Part shown: positions 21,522 to 29,777 of the stretch, piece after piece | How the letters are laid out: every line of letters begins with the position of its first letter | Numbering within the stretch: position 1 is the stretch's first letter | Source: an uncultured bacterium | Lineage (GTDB): Bacteria; Patescibacteriota; Minisyncoccia; Moranbacterales; GWC2-37-73 | NCBI GenBank assembly: GCA_903851135.1 | Contig: CAINNK010000015.1 | Location: forward strand, 1-46,184 | Direction: 5' to 3' | DNA: 46,184 bases | Notes under the pieces: model-generated | Databases searched by the model: none | Seen by the model: only the letters and a program-made list of their open reading frames with translations | What the model was told of the DNA's origin: nothing | Made by a program: the position numbers and the translations under genes

Positions 21522-23372
21522 ATGTTTAAGGAAAACAATTTTTTTCCCAATCAAGAAAGAAACCCAGAAGAGAAAAAGAGGGTTACGTTGATGACTGGCA
21601 CTCAAATGGAAAGGTCATTGCGTCACTTGGCAGGACTGATTGAAAAATATCAAAAAGACAATTATGAGGTTGATATCTTGAATCTGGGAACAATGGCCGG
21701 GGTGTATGAGCAAAAAGATGGTGGTTATCCAGAAGAACTTGAAAAAGAAATTATGGCCTTTCTTTCAGAAAAAAAACCTGAAATGATTGGCGTTTCGATG
21801 ATTGATTTTGGAGTTGATCGGATTTCTGATCTGATTAAAAAAATTTCACAGAATGAGGAAATACAAGAAAATAAAACAAAAATAATTGCTGGTGGGCCCT
21901 ATGCAATTGAGCATTCTGAAAGGTGTCTAAATATTGAAGGAATTGATGCTGTTTGCTATACGACTGGTTGGCACTTTGCTGATATTGTGGAGGCTTGCTC
22001 AAACGATAGACTGGAAAAAATTCCTGGTTTAATGATTAAAACTGGCATAAACGAAAAGGGTGAGGCAGAATATATCAAGACTCAATTGCCAGACTTAAGA
22101 ATTAATATATCTGAGCAGCCGCTGCCAGACGAATCACTGGAAAATACTTATAGAATTTACGAGGGTCATTTAGTCAATGCTTCTGAGTCAGGTGGAGCAA
22201 TTCCAGTTGAGCATCATCAATTGCCACATAAACACACGGGGGTGCTTGTTACGAGTGAAGGTTGTCGTAATAATTGTAAATTTTGTTCAATTCCTACTCA
22301 GAGGAAAACCCTTGAAGAACAATTTGGACACAAGCTAGAGAGAGTAAAATTTCTTCAACCCGAAAAAGCAATTAAGCTTATACAAAATTATCTTAAAGAA
22401 AATCCAAATACCCGGTATATTTTGTTTAATGATAATGATTTTACCGCAAGATCCGTAGAAGGAACTAGGGAGTTTGCGAAATTATATAAGGAACAAATAA
22501 AGCTTCCTTTTTATTGCCAGTGTTCACCAAACACAGCGATTCTTGAGGATAAAATAGATTTACTAAGAGAGGCTGGGATGGATACTTTTGATACTGGTGT
22601 TCAAGGAAGTGAGCAATCTAACAAGTCAGCCAAGTACGACAGAAGCTGTACAGATGAACAGGTTTTGACTGTAGCTGAAAAGCTGTCACCATATTTGGAA
22701 AAAAGAAATGAAAAAGGTGAGGTCATGGAGGAAGGATTGAAGGCAGCTTTCGATTTCATCAATGGGAATGAGGTTCACACCAAGGAAGACATGCTTTCAA
22801 CGATGGACTTTGTGAAAAAAATTACCAGCGCAATAGAAAGTAATACCGCAGGTCAAGGAAGTTGGAATTTGGCAGTTCATAATTTAACGCTTGATAAGGA
22901 TCGAGAATTAGCAGTTGAGTATCAAAAGAAAAAAATTGCAGAAGGCATTTCTGTGGGAGAAGTGGATGATTCTGATTATCACAATGCGACTGTAGAGGCT
23001 TTTTATAAATTAAATGAACCATATCTCAATATAATGTTGGAGTGGATGGGCGGATTGCATGATCAGGTTCATTTGGGCCGATTGCCAAGGCAATCTGAAG
23101 CTTTTGCAAAACTGATTGAAGAAGTTTTAGCTAAGGATGAAAAGTTAAAGGAGCTGATAGTATTAAAAAAAGGATCAAAACCAGAAACAATCGACTTGCT
23201 GACAGATGAAGAGGTGTATGCATATCTTGGAGACAAGGAAAATCCTAGAGCAAAAGAAGTTCTGAAATTGATAAGTGAAAAAATACCAGAAATTAATTAT
23301 TCTTATCATCGACCAGATAGGTATGACTTTGATTATGATTGGGCCGAAAAGCAGATAGCAGAAAAAAAATAG
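21522..23372 (+). CDS. Radical SAM protein with B12-binding-like N-terminal domain
   Basis: A 616-residue protein. Residues about 20-170 have the alternating pattern of a cobalamin-binding-type Rossmann domain (VTLMTGTQ, KPEMIGVSMIDFG, KIIAGGPYA), but the DxHxxG cobalamin motif is absent. The radical SAM core follows with the cluster motif CRNNCKFC (near residue 250), ending with strands such as YILFNDNDF and FYCQCSPNTA. The C-terminal 200 residues are helical and acidic. Reaction unknown: methylation, rearrangement or thioether chemistry are all possible. It sits 15 nt behind the asparagine-synthetase fusion and before a strong terminator, so the two genes form one unit. Confidence 0.85.
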   Translation: MFKENNFFPNQERNPEEKKRVTLMTGTQMERSLRHLAGLIEKYQKDNYEVDILNLGTMAGVYEQKDGGYPEELEKEIMAFLSEKKPEMIGVSMIDFGVDRISDLIKKISQNEEIQENKTKIIAGGPYAIEHSERCLNIEGIDAVCYTTGWHFADIVEACSNDRLEKIPGLMIKTGINEKGEAEYIKTQLPDLRINISEQPLPDESLENTYRIYEGHLVNASESGGAIPVEHHQLPHKHTGVLVTSEGCRNNCKFCSIPTQRKTLEEQFGHKLERVKFLQPEKAIKLIQNYLKENPNTRYILFNDNDFTARSVEGTREFAKLYKEQIKLPFYCQCSPNTAILEDKIDLLREAGMDTFDTGVQGSEQSNKSAKYDRSCTDEQVLTVAEKLSPYLEKRNEKGEVMEEGLKAAFDFINGNEVHTKEDMLSTMDFVKKITSAIESNTAGQGSWNLAVHNLTLDKDRELAVEYQKKKIAEGISVGEVDDSDYHNATVEAFYKLNEPYLNIMLEWMGGLHDQVHLGRLPRQSEAFAKLIEEVLAKDEKLKELIVLKKGSKPETIDLLTDEEVYAYLGDKENPRAKEVLKLISEKIPEINYSYHRPDRYDFDYDWAEKQIAEKK

Positions 23373-23383
23373 TTAAGAAAAAT

Positions 23384-23416
23384 AAAAAGCGAAGTCTGAA
23401 AATGACTTCGCTTTTT
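23384..23416 (+). terminator. Terminator of the asparagine-synthetase/radical SAM operon
   Basis: AAAAAGCGAAGTC and GACTTCGCTTTTT form a perfect 13-bp stem with a 7-nt loop. Confidence 0.93.
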
Positions 23417-23534
23417 TAAATGAGAAAATGGGGTTAATGGATTTAAGGAGGTTAAGGGGGAAATAAAAAAAGTTGAACGGTTAAAGGGCAATGGTGGATT
23501 AAAAGGTTGAGAGTAAAATGGGAGATTGGGGTGG

Positions 23535-24362
23535 TTAGGAATTGTTGCGCAAGCTCTTAAGAAATTTGATGTCTTCCATGACTGCCTCATGCTCTGTTTC
23601 CAGAATCATAGAAATGTTTTTTGCTTGGGCGAAGGCGACGATGTTTTTGAACGCTTCCTGCCCGATGAGGCCTTTGCCGATGTGCTCGTGGCGGTCTTTG
23701 CTGGAGGCTAGTTCGGTTTTTGAATCATTGGCGTGAATAAGTTTAATTTTATTCAGATCTAGTTCAGTGTCGATTTTTTTGAGAGTATTTTTGAAATCTC
23801 GCCAATCATAGCCGGAGGCAAAAGAATGCTGGGTATCAAGGCAAATGCCTACTAGCTTGGTGTGGTTTACACCGGCAATTATTTCAGCAATTTGGGAAAA
23901 AGTTGCGCCCATGATTTTGCCGGCGCCGGCAGCATTTTCAATCAATAATTCGGTTGATCCAGCGTAGCCTTCCAAAGATTTTTTCAGCGCTTCGATAGTT
24001 TTTTCATTAGCTTCTTTTTCTGGAAGTTGTCCCGCACTGCCAAGATGGGTCATGACATATTTGGCGCCGAGAAGACTGGCGCGCTCAAGTTCATCGCGCA
24101 GGACACTGATTGAACCATAGCGGATGCGATTGTTTTCAGAAGCAAAATTGATGTAATATGGCGTGTGAACAAAGGTATCTTTTAGCTGATAGCTTTTAGC
24201 TTTTAGGTTAAATTCAGAAATAATTCCTGGAGTTAGTTCGGGGGCTTTGCCACCTTGGGGAGAGCGGGTGAAAATTTGCATCGCTTCAGCTCCAAGCAGG
24301 GCAGCTCTTTCAGGCGCATTAAAAACTCCTCCTGCAATTGAAACGTGACAACCGATGAACAT
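23535..24362 (-). CDS. nfo: Endonuclease IV (AP endonuclease)
   Basis: A 275-residue TIM-barrel enzyme of base-excision repair that cleaves DNA at abasic sites using three zinc ions. Metal-binding motifs are GCHVSIAGG, HTPYYIN, THLGSAG, LIENAAGAG, CLDTQHSFASGYD, LIHANDSKTELASSKDRHEHIGKG and ILETEH. The length is normal for Nfo. It lies alone on the minus strand between the radical SAM operon and the DHH phosphoesterase. Together with the family-4 UDG it gives a plausible uracil-repair pair. Confidence 0.96.
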   Translation of the reverse strand: MFIGCHVSIAGGVFNAPERAALLGAEAMQIFTRSPQGGKAPELTPGIISEFNLKAKSYQLKDTFVHTPYYINFASENNRIRYGSISVLRDELERASLLGAKYVMTHLGSAGQLPEKEANEKTIEALKKSLEGYAGSTELLIENAAGAGKIMGATFSQIAEIIAGVNHTKLVGICLDTQHSFASGYDWRDFKNTLKKIDTELDLNKIKLIHANDSKTELASSKDRHEHIGKGLIGQEAFKNIVAFAQAKNISMILETEHEAVMEDIKFLKSLRNNS

Positions 24363-24520
24363 AAATTTAAATTTATTTTTTTTATATTTCTATTGTAGCA
24401 GAATAAAACTAGTTTGTTTATTAAAGTGTTTTTTTAAATCCTAAATCCTAATTTCTAATTTCTCGCCCAGAGGGTGATCAGCCTTTGGCTGACAATAAAG
24501 CTTAAAATTCTAAATCTAAA

Positions 24521-24561
24521 TTTTTGACATTTGAACTTTGGATTTTATTAGACATTGGATA
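24521..24561 (+). repeat. Dispersed repeat R3, copy 1
   Basis: A 41-bp block starting TTTTTGACATTTGAACTTTGG, embedded in CTAAATCCTAATTTC-type low-complexity DNA. It matches the minus strand of 26224-26264 at 38 of 41 positions. Confidence 0.65.
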
Positions 24562-24577
24562 TTAGTCATTGGAAATT

Positions 24578-25537
24578 TTAAACAATTTCCCAACCTGTCT
24601 CGGTTTCTTTGATTTGACCTTTGACTTCGAAGCCGCTGGCAAGTTTGTGTCCGCCGCCGCCGAAGAGATGGGCGATTTGCGAAACATCAACACCTTTGTA
24701 TTGTTCGCTGCGCAGGCTGCCCTTAATGATGCCATGGTCACGCTCGGAAAGCACCAGGGAAAACTTGGTGCCTGGCACAGTGTTGAGAATTGAAGCTACT
24801 TGGCCGATGTCTTCAGTTGAAGCGTGGCATTGCTCAACATCTTGCTGGGTTAGCACGGTGGTAATGAGTCCGTTTTTGGGATTGATCTTAGCTTTCTCAA
24901 AAGCGATGCCCCAAAGTTTGAGCGTCGAAAGTTTTTTGTTGGCAAAAGAAGCTTGAATGATTTTCGAAAAAGACGCACCTTTTTTCATCAGGTCGGAAGA
25001 AATTTCCAACACGCGGGTGGAAGTGTTGGAATGCTGAAAATTGCCGGTGTCAGAAAGCACGCCAATCATGAGATAGGTGGCAATGTTTTTGGTAATGTGA
25101 ATATTTTGCGAGGAAAGGTATTCATAGATTAATTCGCAAGCCGAGGAGCTGGTGGCATCCAAAATAACAACGTCGGCAGAGATGGTAATGTCTGGGTGAT
25201 GATCAATGATGACAGTGGCAGTTTTTTCTGGCAGGGTTGGCAGGATTGCTTGAAAACCCCGCTCTACGCTGTCGCAGGCAATCACGGCATCATAATTTTT
25301 TAAATCAAGTTTGGTTGGAATTTCAAAAGTGTAATCCGTCAGAGATTCAAGAAATGTTGGCAATGGATCATTGCAAGCTATGTCGACAGTCTTTTTAAGT
25401 GAGGTGAGATATTCTTTCATGGCTAGTACGCTGCCGGCGGTGTCGCCATCCGGTCCGCTATGTGCGAACAGCAAAATTCGCTGTGATTTTTGGATCACGT
25501 AGGAAAGGGTTTTAAATTCTGTAGTAAAATTTTTCAT
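24578..25537 (-). CDS. nrnA: DHH-family phosphoesterase (NrnA-type)
   Basis: A 319-residue DHH/DHHA1 protein of the NrnA family, which degrades short oligoribonucleotides or 3'-phosphoadenosine 5'-phosphate. The DHH domain has AHSGPDGDTAGS, AVIACDSVERG and IIDHHPD; the C-terminal DHHA1 domain has HLFGGGGHKLASGFEV. The order infB-rbfA-nrnA is common in bacteria and is kept here, although a 270-bp insertion with a terminator separates rbfA from this gene, so it probably has its own promoter. A truB gene, often next in the series, is absent from the window. Confidence 0.9.
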   Translation of the reverse strand: MKNFTTEFKTLSYVIQKSQRILLFAHSGPDGDTAGSVLAMKEYLTSLKKTVDIACNDPLPTFLESLTDYTFEIPTKLDLKNYDAVIACDSVERGFQAILPTLPEKTATVIIDHHPDITISADVVILDATSSSACELIYEYLSSQNIHITKNIATYLMIGVLSDTGNFQHSNTSTRVLEISSDLMKKGASFSKIIQASFANKKLSTLKLWGIAFEKAKINPKNGLITTVLTQQDVEQCHASTEDIGQVASILNTVPGTKFSLVLSERDHGIIKGSLRSEQYKGVDVSQIAHLFGGGGHKLASGFEVKGQIKETETGWEIV

Positions 25538-25561
25538 TAGAGTATTTTTTTGAGAATCTGG

Positions 25562-25721
25562 AAATTATTTGAGAACTAAATTTTTCTCAAAATATCCTCA
25601 CCGCTCTTTCTTTTTTAACTAAAATTTTCCCTCAATCAACGGCAACCAATGGAAAATTTCAGAAAAAAGAAAGGCTTGCTCAAGCAATATATTTTTCAAA
25701 AAATTTATTCTCAAATAATTT
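25562..25721. repeat. 160-bp fold-back element between rbfA and nrnA
   Basis: Two arms of about 70 nt (25562-25630 and 25651-25721) are imperfect inverted repeats. The outer AATTATTTGAGAA-AAATTTT and inner CTTTCTTTTTT/AAAAAAGAAAG parts match best. The loop is about 20 nt. It has no coding potential and resembles a MITE or an expressed hairpin. Confidence 0.75.
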
Positions 25722-25750
25722 TAAACTTGTTCGTACTAAAACTTTGAAAG

Positions 25751-25783
25751 AAAAATCTTAAACCAACGAGGTTTAAGATTTTT
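25751..25783. terminator. Terminator after rbfA
   Basis: AAAAATCTTAAACC and GGTTTAAGATTTTT form a perfect 14-bp stem. Downstream of rbfA on the minus strand. Confidence 0.9.
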
Positions 25784-25811
25784 AGTAAATCAGTAAAAAT
25801 AGCAATGAGTT

Positions 25812-26141
25812 TTAAATCTGCAAAAGGATTTTTTCAATCTCGTCAGCTTTTTCCTCAGTTTCATCAATTTGAAAGACTAGTCTTGGCAAGGGCTTGATAG
25901 CTAGCTTGCGATTGAGCGCACCCTGGATATCATACTTTTCTTTGCCAATGGTTTTGAGCACGTAGTCAGAATCTTTGAAAGGAAAAACACTGAGGGACAC
26001 TCGAGTATAGCGAACATCTGGGGTTGTGTCAACCTTTGCAATCGTCACAAAAACACCCGGCTTCAGACTGAGCTCGCGCTGGAAAATTTCGCCTAGATGG
26101 CTTTGGATGAGTTTGTTTAATTTTGTGATTCGTTGAGACAT
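25812..26141 (-). CDS. rbfA: Ribosome-binding factor A
   Basis: A 109-residue KH-like protein that helps 16S rRNA maturation in the 30S subunit. Recognisable are SQRITKLNKLIQSHLGEIFQREL, VFVTIAKVDTTPDVRYTRVSLSVFP and ALNRKLAIKPLPRLVFQIDET. The ORF track extends to 26261 with a hydrophobic N-terminus typed by repeat DNA; I use ATG 26141, which gives the normal family length. It lies downstream of infB, separated by 172 nt that hold repeat R3. Confidence 0.92.
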   Translation of the reverse strand: MSQRITKLNKLIQSHLGEIFQRELSLKPGVFVTIAKVDTTPDVRYTRVSLSVFPFKDSDYVLKTIGKEKYDIQGALNRKLAIKPLPRLVFQIDETEEKADEIEKILLQI

Positions 26142-26223
26142 AGAACGGTAGTCAATAAACAAAATACAAGAAATAATAATTAAGATAAAATAACTGAATA
26201 AAGCTATAAATCCTAAATCTAAA

Positions 26224-26264
26224 TATCCAATGACTAATAAAATCCTAAGCTCAAATGTCAAAAA
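26224..26264 (-). repeat. Dispersed repeat R3, copy 2
   Basis: Inverted copy of the 24521-24561 block (38 of 41 identical) in the infB-rbfA spacer. It is flanked by TAGGATTTAG-type low-complexity DNA. Confidence 0.65.
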
Positions 26265-26313
26265 TTAGGACTTAGGCTTTAGATCTTTGTTGGAAATTAG
26301 GATTTAGAAATTA

Positions 26314-28095
26314 TTAGAGGGTGCGCTTTTTCTCTTCTTTGGTGTAAGCGACCAGGGTGTCGCCCTCTTTGATTTTAGTATCGCCTTCAAAGACAATGCC
26401 GCATTCATTTCCTTTTCCAACTTCCGTAGTTGGTTTCTTGTCTTGTTGGAGGTTTTCAATTTTTCCTTTGCCGACAATTTCACCTTCGCGCTTGATTTCA
26501 ATCAGCGCGTTTTTGATAATTTTACCTTCACTGACACGGCCACCAACAATCATGTCGCGTTTGCCAGTTTTAAAAATAGCCAAAACGGAAACGAGACCAA
26601 GGTCGGTGCGAACAATTTCTGGTGGCAACATTTCAATAATAATTTTCTTAACTTCTTCTACTAGTTCATAGATAATTTTGAAATTTTTGATAGCCACGCC
26701 GCTTGCTTCGGCCAGTCTTTTGGCTACTGGAGTTGTCTCGACGTTAAAGCCGAAGATAATAGCTTGAGAAGGCGCTCCGATTTTGACATCAGATTCGGTC
26801 ACGTTGCCAACACCAGTTTCAGCATAGTTGACGATAACTTCATCCGTCTTTAGCGTTGAAATGATTTGCTGAATGGCTTCAAGCGATCCTTGCACGTCTG
26901 CTTTCAAGATAATATTCAATTTCTGGATTTTGTCATCTTCAATGATGCGCATCAATTTTTGGGAAGTGACTTTTTCTTTTCTTTCGATAAGGCCACCAGA
27001 AAATTCTTTCGATTTGAGCCTGGCGATTGATTTGCCACTGACCACTTGCAAAATGTCATTGGTGTTTGGAGTGTCACCAAGACCCATGATAGTAACTGGC
27101 GTGGAAGGTCCGGCGGTTAGCAAATTGCGTCCACTAAAGTCTTCAATTTTTTTGATTCTGCCATAGGTTGTGCCGGCAGTAACATCTTGACCAACTTTCA
27201 AAGTTCCGGTTTTGATCAAAACTGTGGCAATTGGTCCTTTTTGCGGGTCAAGATTTGATTCGAGCACTACGGCCAAGCCGTCGCGTTTATCATCAACTCG
27301 GAAATCTTCCATTTCAGCAACCAGCAGGATTCTTTCTAACAAATCCTCGATGCCGATATTCTGTTTAGCGCTAATTTCGGCGCTCATCACATTGCCGCCC
27401 CATTGCTCAATCAAGATTCCATTATCAGCCAGCTCTTGTTTTACTCTTGGCAGGTTAGCGTCTTGCTTGTCAATTTTGTTGATGGCAACTACGGTCGGAA
27501 TTTTTTTGTCTTTCAAATATTCAATAACTTCTTTAGTTTGAGGACGCACGCCGTCGTCGGCAGCCACTACCAAAACCGCGATGTCGGCAATGCTCACTCC
27601 GCGCTCTCGCATACCAGAAAAAGCTTCATGTCCAGGCGTGTCGATGAAGGTAATGAATTGCCCTTTCTTTTTGACTTGATAAGCGCTGATATGTTGAGTG
27701 ATGCCACCAGCTTCTTTGGCAGCAACGCTAGCTTTGCGAATGGTGTCCAAAAGAGTTGTTTTGCCGTGGTCAACGTGACCCAATATTGTGACAACCGGTG
27801 GTCGAGGGCGCAGATTTTTGCCAGATTCTTTTTCTTTTTTGCAAATGTCAATCAATTTTTCCAGAGTAATTGTTTCGCTGTCAGAAACCTCCAAGTCAGC
27901 CTCAGTTTCGTATCCCAAGTCCTGCGCAATGATAGTGGCGGTGTCAAAATCAATTTCTTCGTTGATGGTAGCAAGAATGTTGTTTTTGAGCAGCTCAGTG
28001 ATGACTTGTGAGACTGGCAAAGCAAGCAGTTCACTGAATTTTTTGATAGTGACGCTTTGAGGAAGCTTTACGAGTTTTTTGGCTGATTGAGTCAT
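26314..28095 (-). CDS. infB: Translation initiation factor IF-2
   Basis: A 593-residue GTPase that brings initiator tRNA to the ribosome. It has a short N-terminal IF2N domain (SVTIKKFSELLALPVSQVITELLK). The G domain has GHVDHGKTT (G1), DTPGHEAF (G3) and NKIDK (G4). The C-terminal domains include NIILKADVQGSLEAI and the IF2 C1/C2 barrels with VGGRVSEGKIIKN. The long disordered N-terminal extension of E. coli IF-2 is missing, as in many small genomes. It lies between the DUF4446 gene and rbfA on the same strand. Confidence 0.97.
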   Translation of the reverse strand: MTQSAKKLVKLPQSVTIKKFSELLALPVSQVITELLKNNILATINEEIDFDTATIIAQDLGYETEADLEVSDSETITLEKLIDICKKEKESGKNLRPRPPVVTILGHVDHGKTTLLDTIRKASVAAKEAGGITQHISAYQVKKKGQFITFIDTPGHEAFSGMRERGVSIADIAVLVVAADDGVRPQTKEVIEYLKDKKIPTVVAINKIDKQDANLPRVKQELADNGILIEQWGGNVMSAEISAKQNIGIEDLLERILLVAEMEDFRVDDKRDGLAVVLESNLDPQKGPIATVLIKTGTLKVGQDVTAGTTYGRIKKIEDFSGRNLLTAGPSTPVTIMGLGDTPNTNDILQVVSGKSIARLKSKEFSGGLIERKEKVTSQKLMRIIEDDKIQKLNIILKADVQGSLEAIQQIISTLKTDEVIVNYAETGVGNVTESDVKIGAPSQAIIFGFNVETTPVAKRLAEASGVAIKNFKIIYELVEEVKKIIIEMLPPEIVRTDLGLVSVLAIFKTGKRDMIVGGRVSEGKIIKNALIEIKREGEIVGKGKIENLQQDKKPTTEVGKGNECGIVFEGDTKIKEGDTLVAYTKEEKKRTL

Positions 28096-28135
28096 GATGG
28101 CTGATTTTCAAATAATTATTATTGCTTGGAATTGA

Positions 28136-28639
28136 TTAGACTTTGGATGGTCTGATGGTCATCGCTTCTTTGATGGCCTTTTCTTCTTCTTCAGTGAGGG
28201 TATATTTTTCTGCGATGCCTTTGCTGACTGGCTTTGAATAAATTCGGGTGCCTTCTCTGGTGTGCAAGGAAGAAATTACAAGTCCAGAGTCTTTGCCATC
28301 CAGAAGTGCCAATGCAAAGCTTTGGTCACCACCGATGTCTTTAAAAGGATTGAAGCGCACGATGCCGACTTTGTGAACACTGCGCAGCGCCAAGGAATGG
28401 ATGCGATTTGAAATTTCAAATAATTCCTGGATTTCCTTGTCGAGTAATTTTAATTCTTTGCTGTGTTCAAACAGGATTGATTCCAAATTGGTCGCATCTT
28501 TGCCCGAAAAAAGAATTTCCATTTCATTTTTGATTTTTTTGAGCCGAGCCATCGCAATAATGGCTAAAATAAGGCCTAAAAAACCAAAAATAACACTGAC
28601 AGCGGATATGATTAAAAATATTTGGAATGAAGAATTCAT
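28136..28639 (-). CDS. DUF4446 family membrane-anchored protein
   Basis: A 167-residue protein with one N-terminal membrane segment (FLIISAVSVIFGFLGLILAIIAMARL), a coiled-coil region and a C-terminal DUF4446 domain. Family features are VGIVRFNPFKDIGGDQSFALALLDGKDSGLVISSLHTREGTRIYSKPV and LTEEEEKAI. Function unknown; the family is widespread in Gram-positives and CPR, from memory near chromosome partition or spo0J genes. It is the first gene of the minus-strand infB unit and has its own promoter. Confidence 0.88.
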   Translation of the reverse strand: MNSSFQIFLIISAVSVIFGFLGLILAIIAMARLKKIKNEMEILFSGKDATNLESILFEHSKELKLLDKEIQELFEISNRIHSLALRSVHKVGIVRFNPFKDIGGDQSFALALLDGKDSGLVISSLHTREGTRIYSKPVSKGIAEKYTLTEEEEKAIKEAMTIRPSKV

Positions 28640-28670
28640 GGCAGTATCTTGAAATTATGATACATAGAAC

Positions 28671-28699
28671 ATCGTAGCACCGTTTTTGCTTTATGTAAA
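28671..28699 (-). promoter_or_regulatory. Promoter of the DUF4446-infB-rbfA unit
   Basis: Minus strand TTTACA, 17-bp spacer, TACGAT; leader about 30 nt. Confidence 0.6.
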
Positions 28700-28825
28700 G
28701 AAAAAATAACGCAAAACCATTTAAGGCAAAGATATTAAAATAGCTCTCGCCGATATTCGAACGGAGTTTTTTGTGTTTAATGATTTTATTTAACTCAGAA
28801 GTTATCTTTATATATAAATTGCAGG

Positions 28826-28914
28826 CGGAGGGCACAGGATTTGAACCTGCGAAGAGATTGCTCCCTTACCGCATTTCGAGTGCGGCGCATTCGACCGGGC
28901 TCTGCCAACCCTCC
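28826..28914 (-). tRNA. tRNA-Ser(CGA)
   Basis: Minus strand class II tRNA: acceptor GGAGGGT/GCCCTCC, anticodon loop CTCGAAA (CGA), long variable arm, G discriminator as usual for serine. ORF 28808..29002 overlaps it and is spurious. Confidence 0.96.
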
Positions 28915-29077
28915 GTAAAAAAAATAAACAACAAACAAAATACAATACAAAAAATCTAATTTTGTCAGAGTTTAGTTCTTTAACCATATAATAATTTAAC
29001 AATAGAGTAAATACGTTTGGCCATTTTTAGTTTTTGTTGTAAACTGAAAGAAGTAAACATAATAAAAATGTACTAGC

Positions 29078-29629
29078 ATGGACGTGATACCAAATCCAGT
29101 TCAAAAGTTTCTTGATCCGGCAAAAATCATTGCTCAACTTGGAGTAGCAAAGAATTCCAAGGTGGCTGACTTCGGATCTGGTCCTGGGTATTTCACTTTT
29201 CCTTTTGCAGATGCCGTTGGAAAAGATGGGATAGTTTATTCTTTTGATGTCTTGCCTCAAATAACAGAGGCAGTTGCCGGAAGAGCAAAATTTTCCGGAG
29301 CGACAAATGTAATCGCAAAGAGGGTTAACCTGGAGAAAGCTGGTGGAACAAATTTGAAAGACGGACAAATTGACTGGGTTATCTTGAAGGATATTATTTT
29401 TCAAAACCAAAAGAAAGAAGAAATCATCAAAGAAGCTTATCGAATACTTAAATCGGGAGGAAGTGCCCTTTTTATTGAATGGAACAATAAGCAACTTACT
29501 GTGGGACCTAGTTTGGAAACGAGAATACCGGAGAAAGAATTGAAGGAAATGCTTATGAAAGAAAAGTTTACAATTGAAAAGGAAATTGAGGCTGGAAGTT
29601 TTCATTATGCCTTTATTGCGAAAAAATAA
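29078..29629 (+). CDS. Class I SAM-dependent methyltransferase
   Basis: A 183-residue Rossmann methyltransferase with motif I VADFGSGPGYFTFPFA (about residues 29-44), the acidic YSFDVLPQ at strand 2, VNLEKAGG, IDWVILKDIIF and ILKSGGSALFIEW. No substrate domain is seen. It is close to UbiE/Coq5-type and to the small methyltransferases common in CPR and archaea. It stands alone between tRNA-Ser and the secretion cluster. The 148-bp spacer downstream has no clear terminator. Confidence 0.85.
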   Translation: MDVIPNPVQKFLDPAKIIAQLGVAKNSKVADFGSGPGYFTFPFADAVGKDGIVYSFDVLPQITEAVAGRAKFSGATNVIAKRVNLEKAGGTNLKDGQIDWVILKDIIFQNQKKEEIIKEAYRILKSGGSALFIEWNNKQLTVGPSLETRIPEKELKEMLMKEKFTIEKEIEAGSFHYAFIAKK

Positions 29630-29777
29630 AAGGGCACTTAATACCATCCGGTAAATTTTGAGGTACTAAACCTTTTGTTGGCGTCGCTTTCTTCAACGGC
29701 GGATAGGTTGCGCGGAAATGAAAACGTAATTTCATTTAACTCGCTTCGCTAGATAATAAATAAAATCAACAGAAAAA

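Noticed and set aside
21522-23372. Cobalamin-dependent radical SAM enzyme
   Set aside because: The N-terminal domain looks B12-like but the DxHxxG motif is missing, so cobalamin use is not claimed.
28808-29002. ORF over tRNA-Ser
   Set aside because: It lies across an unambiguous tRNA-Ser(CGA).
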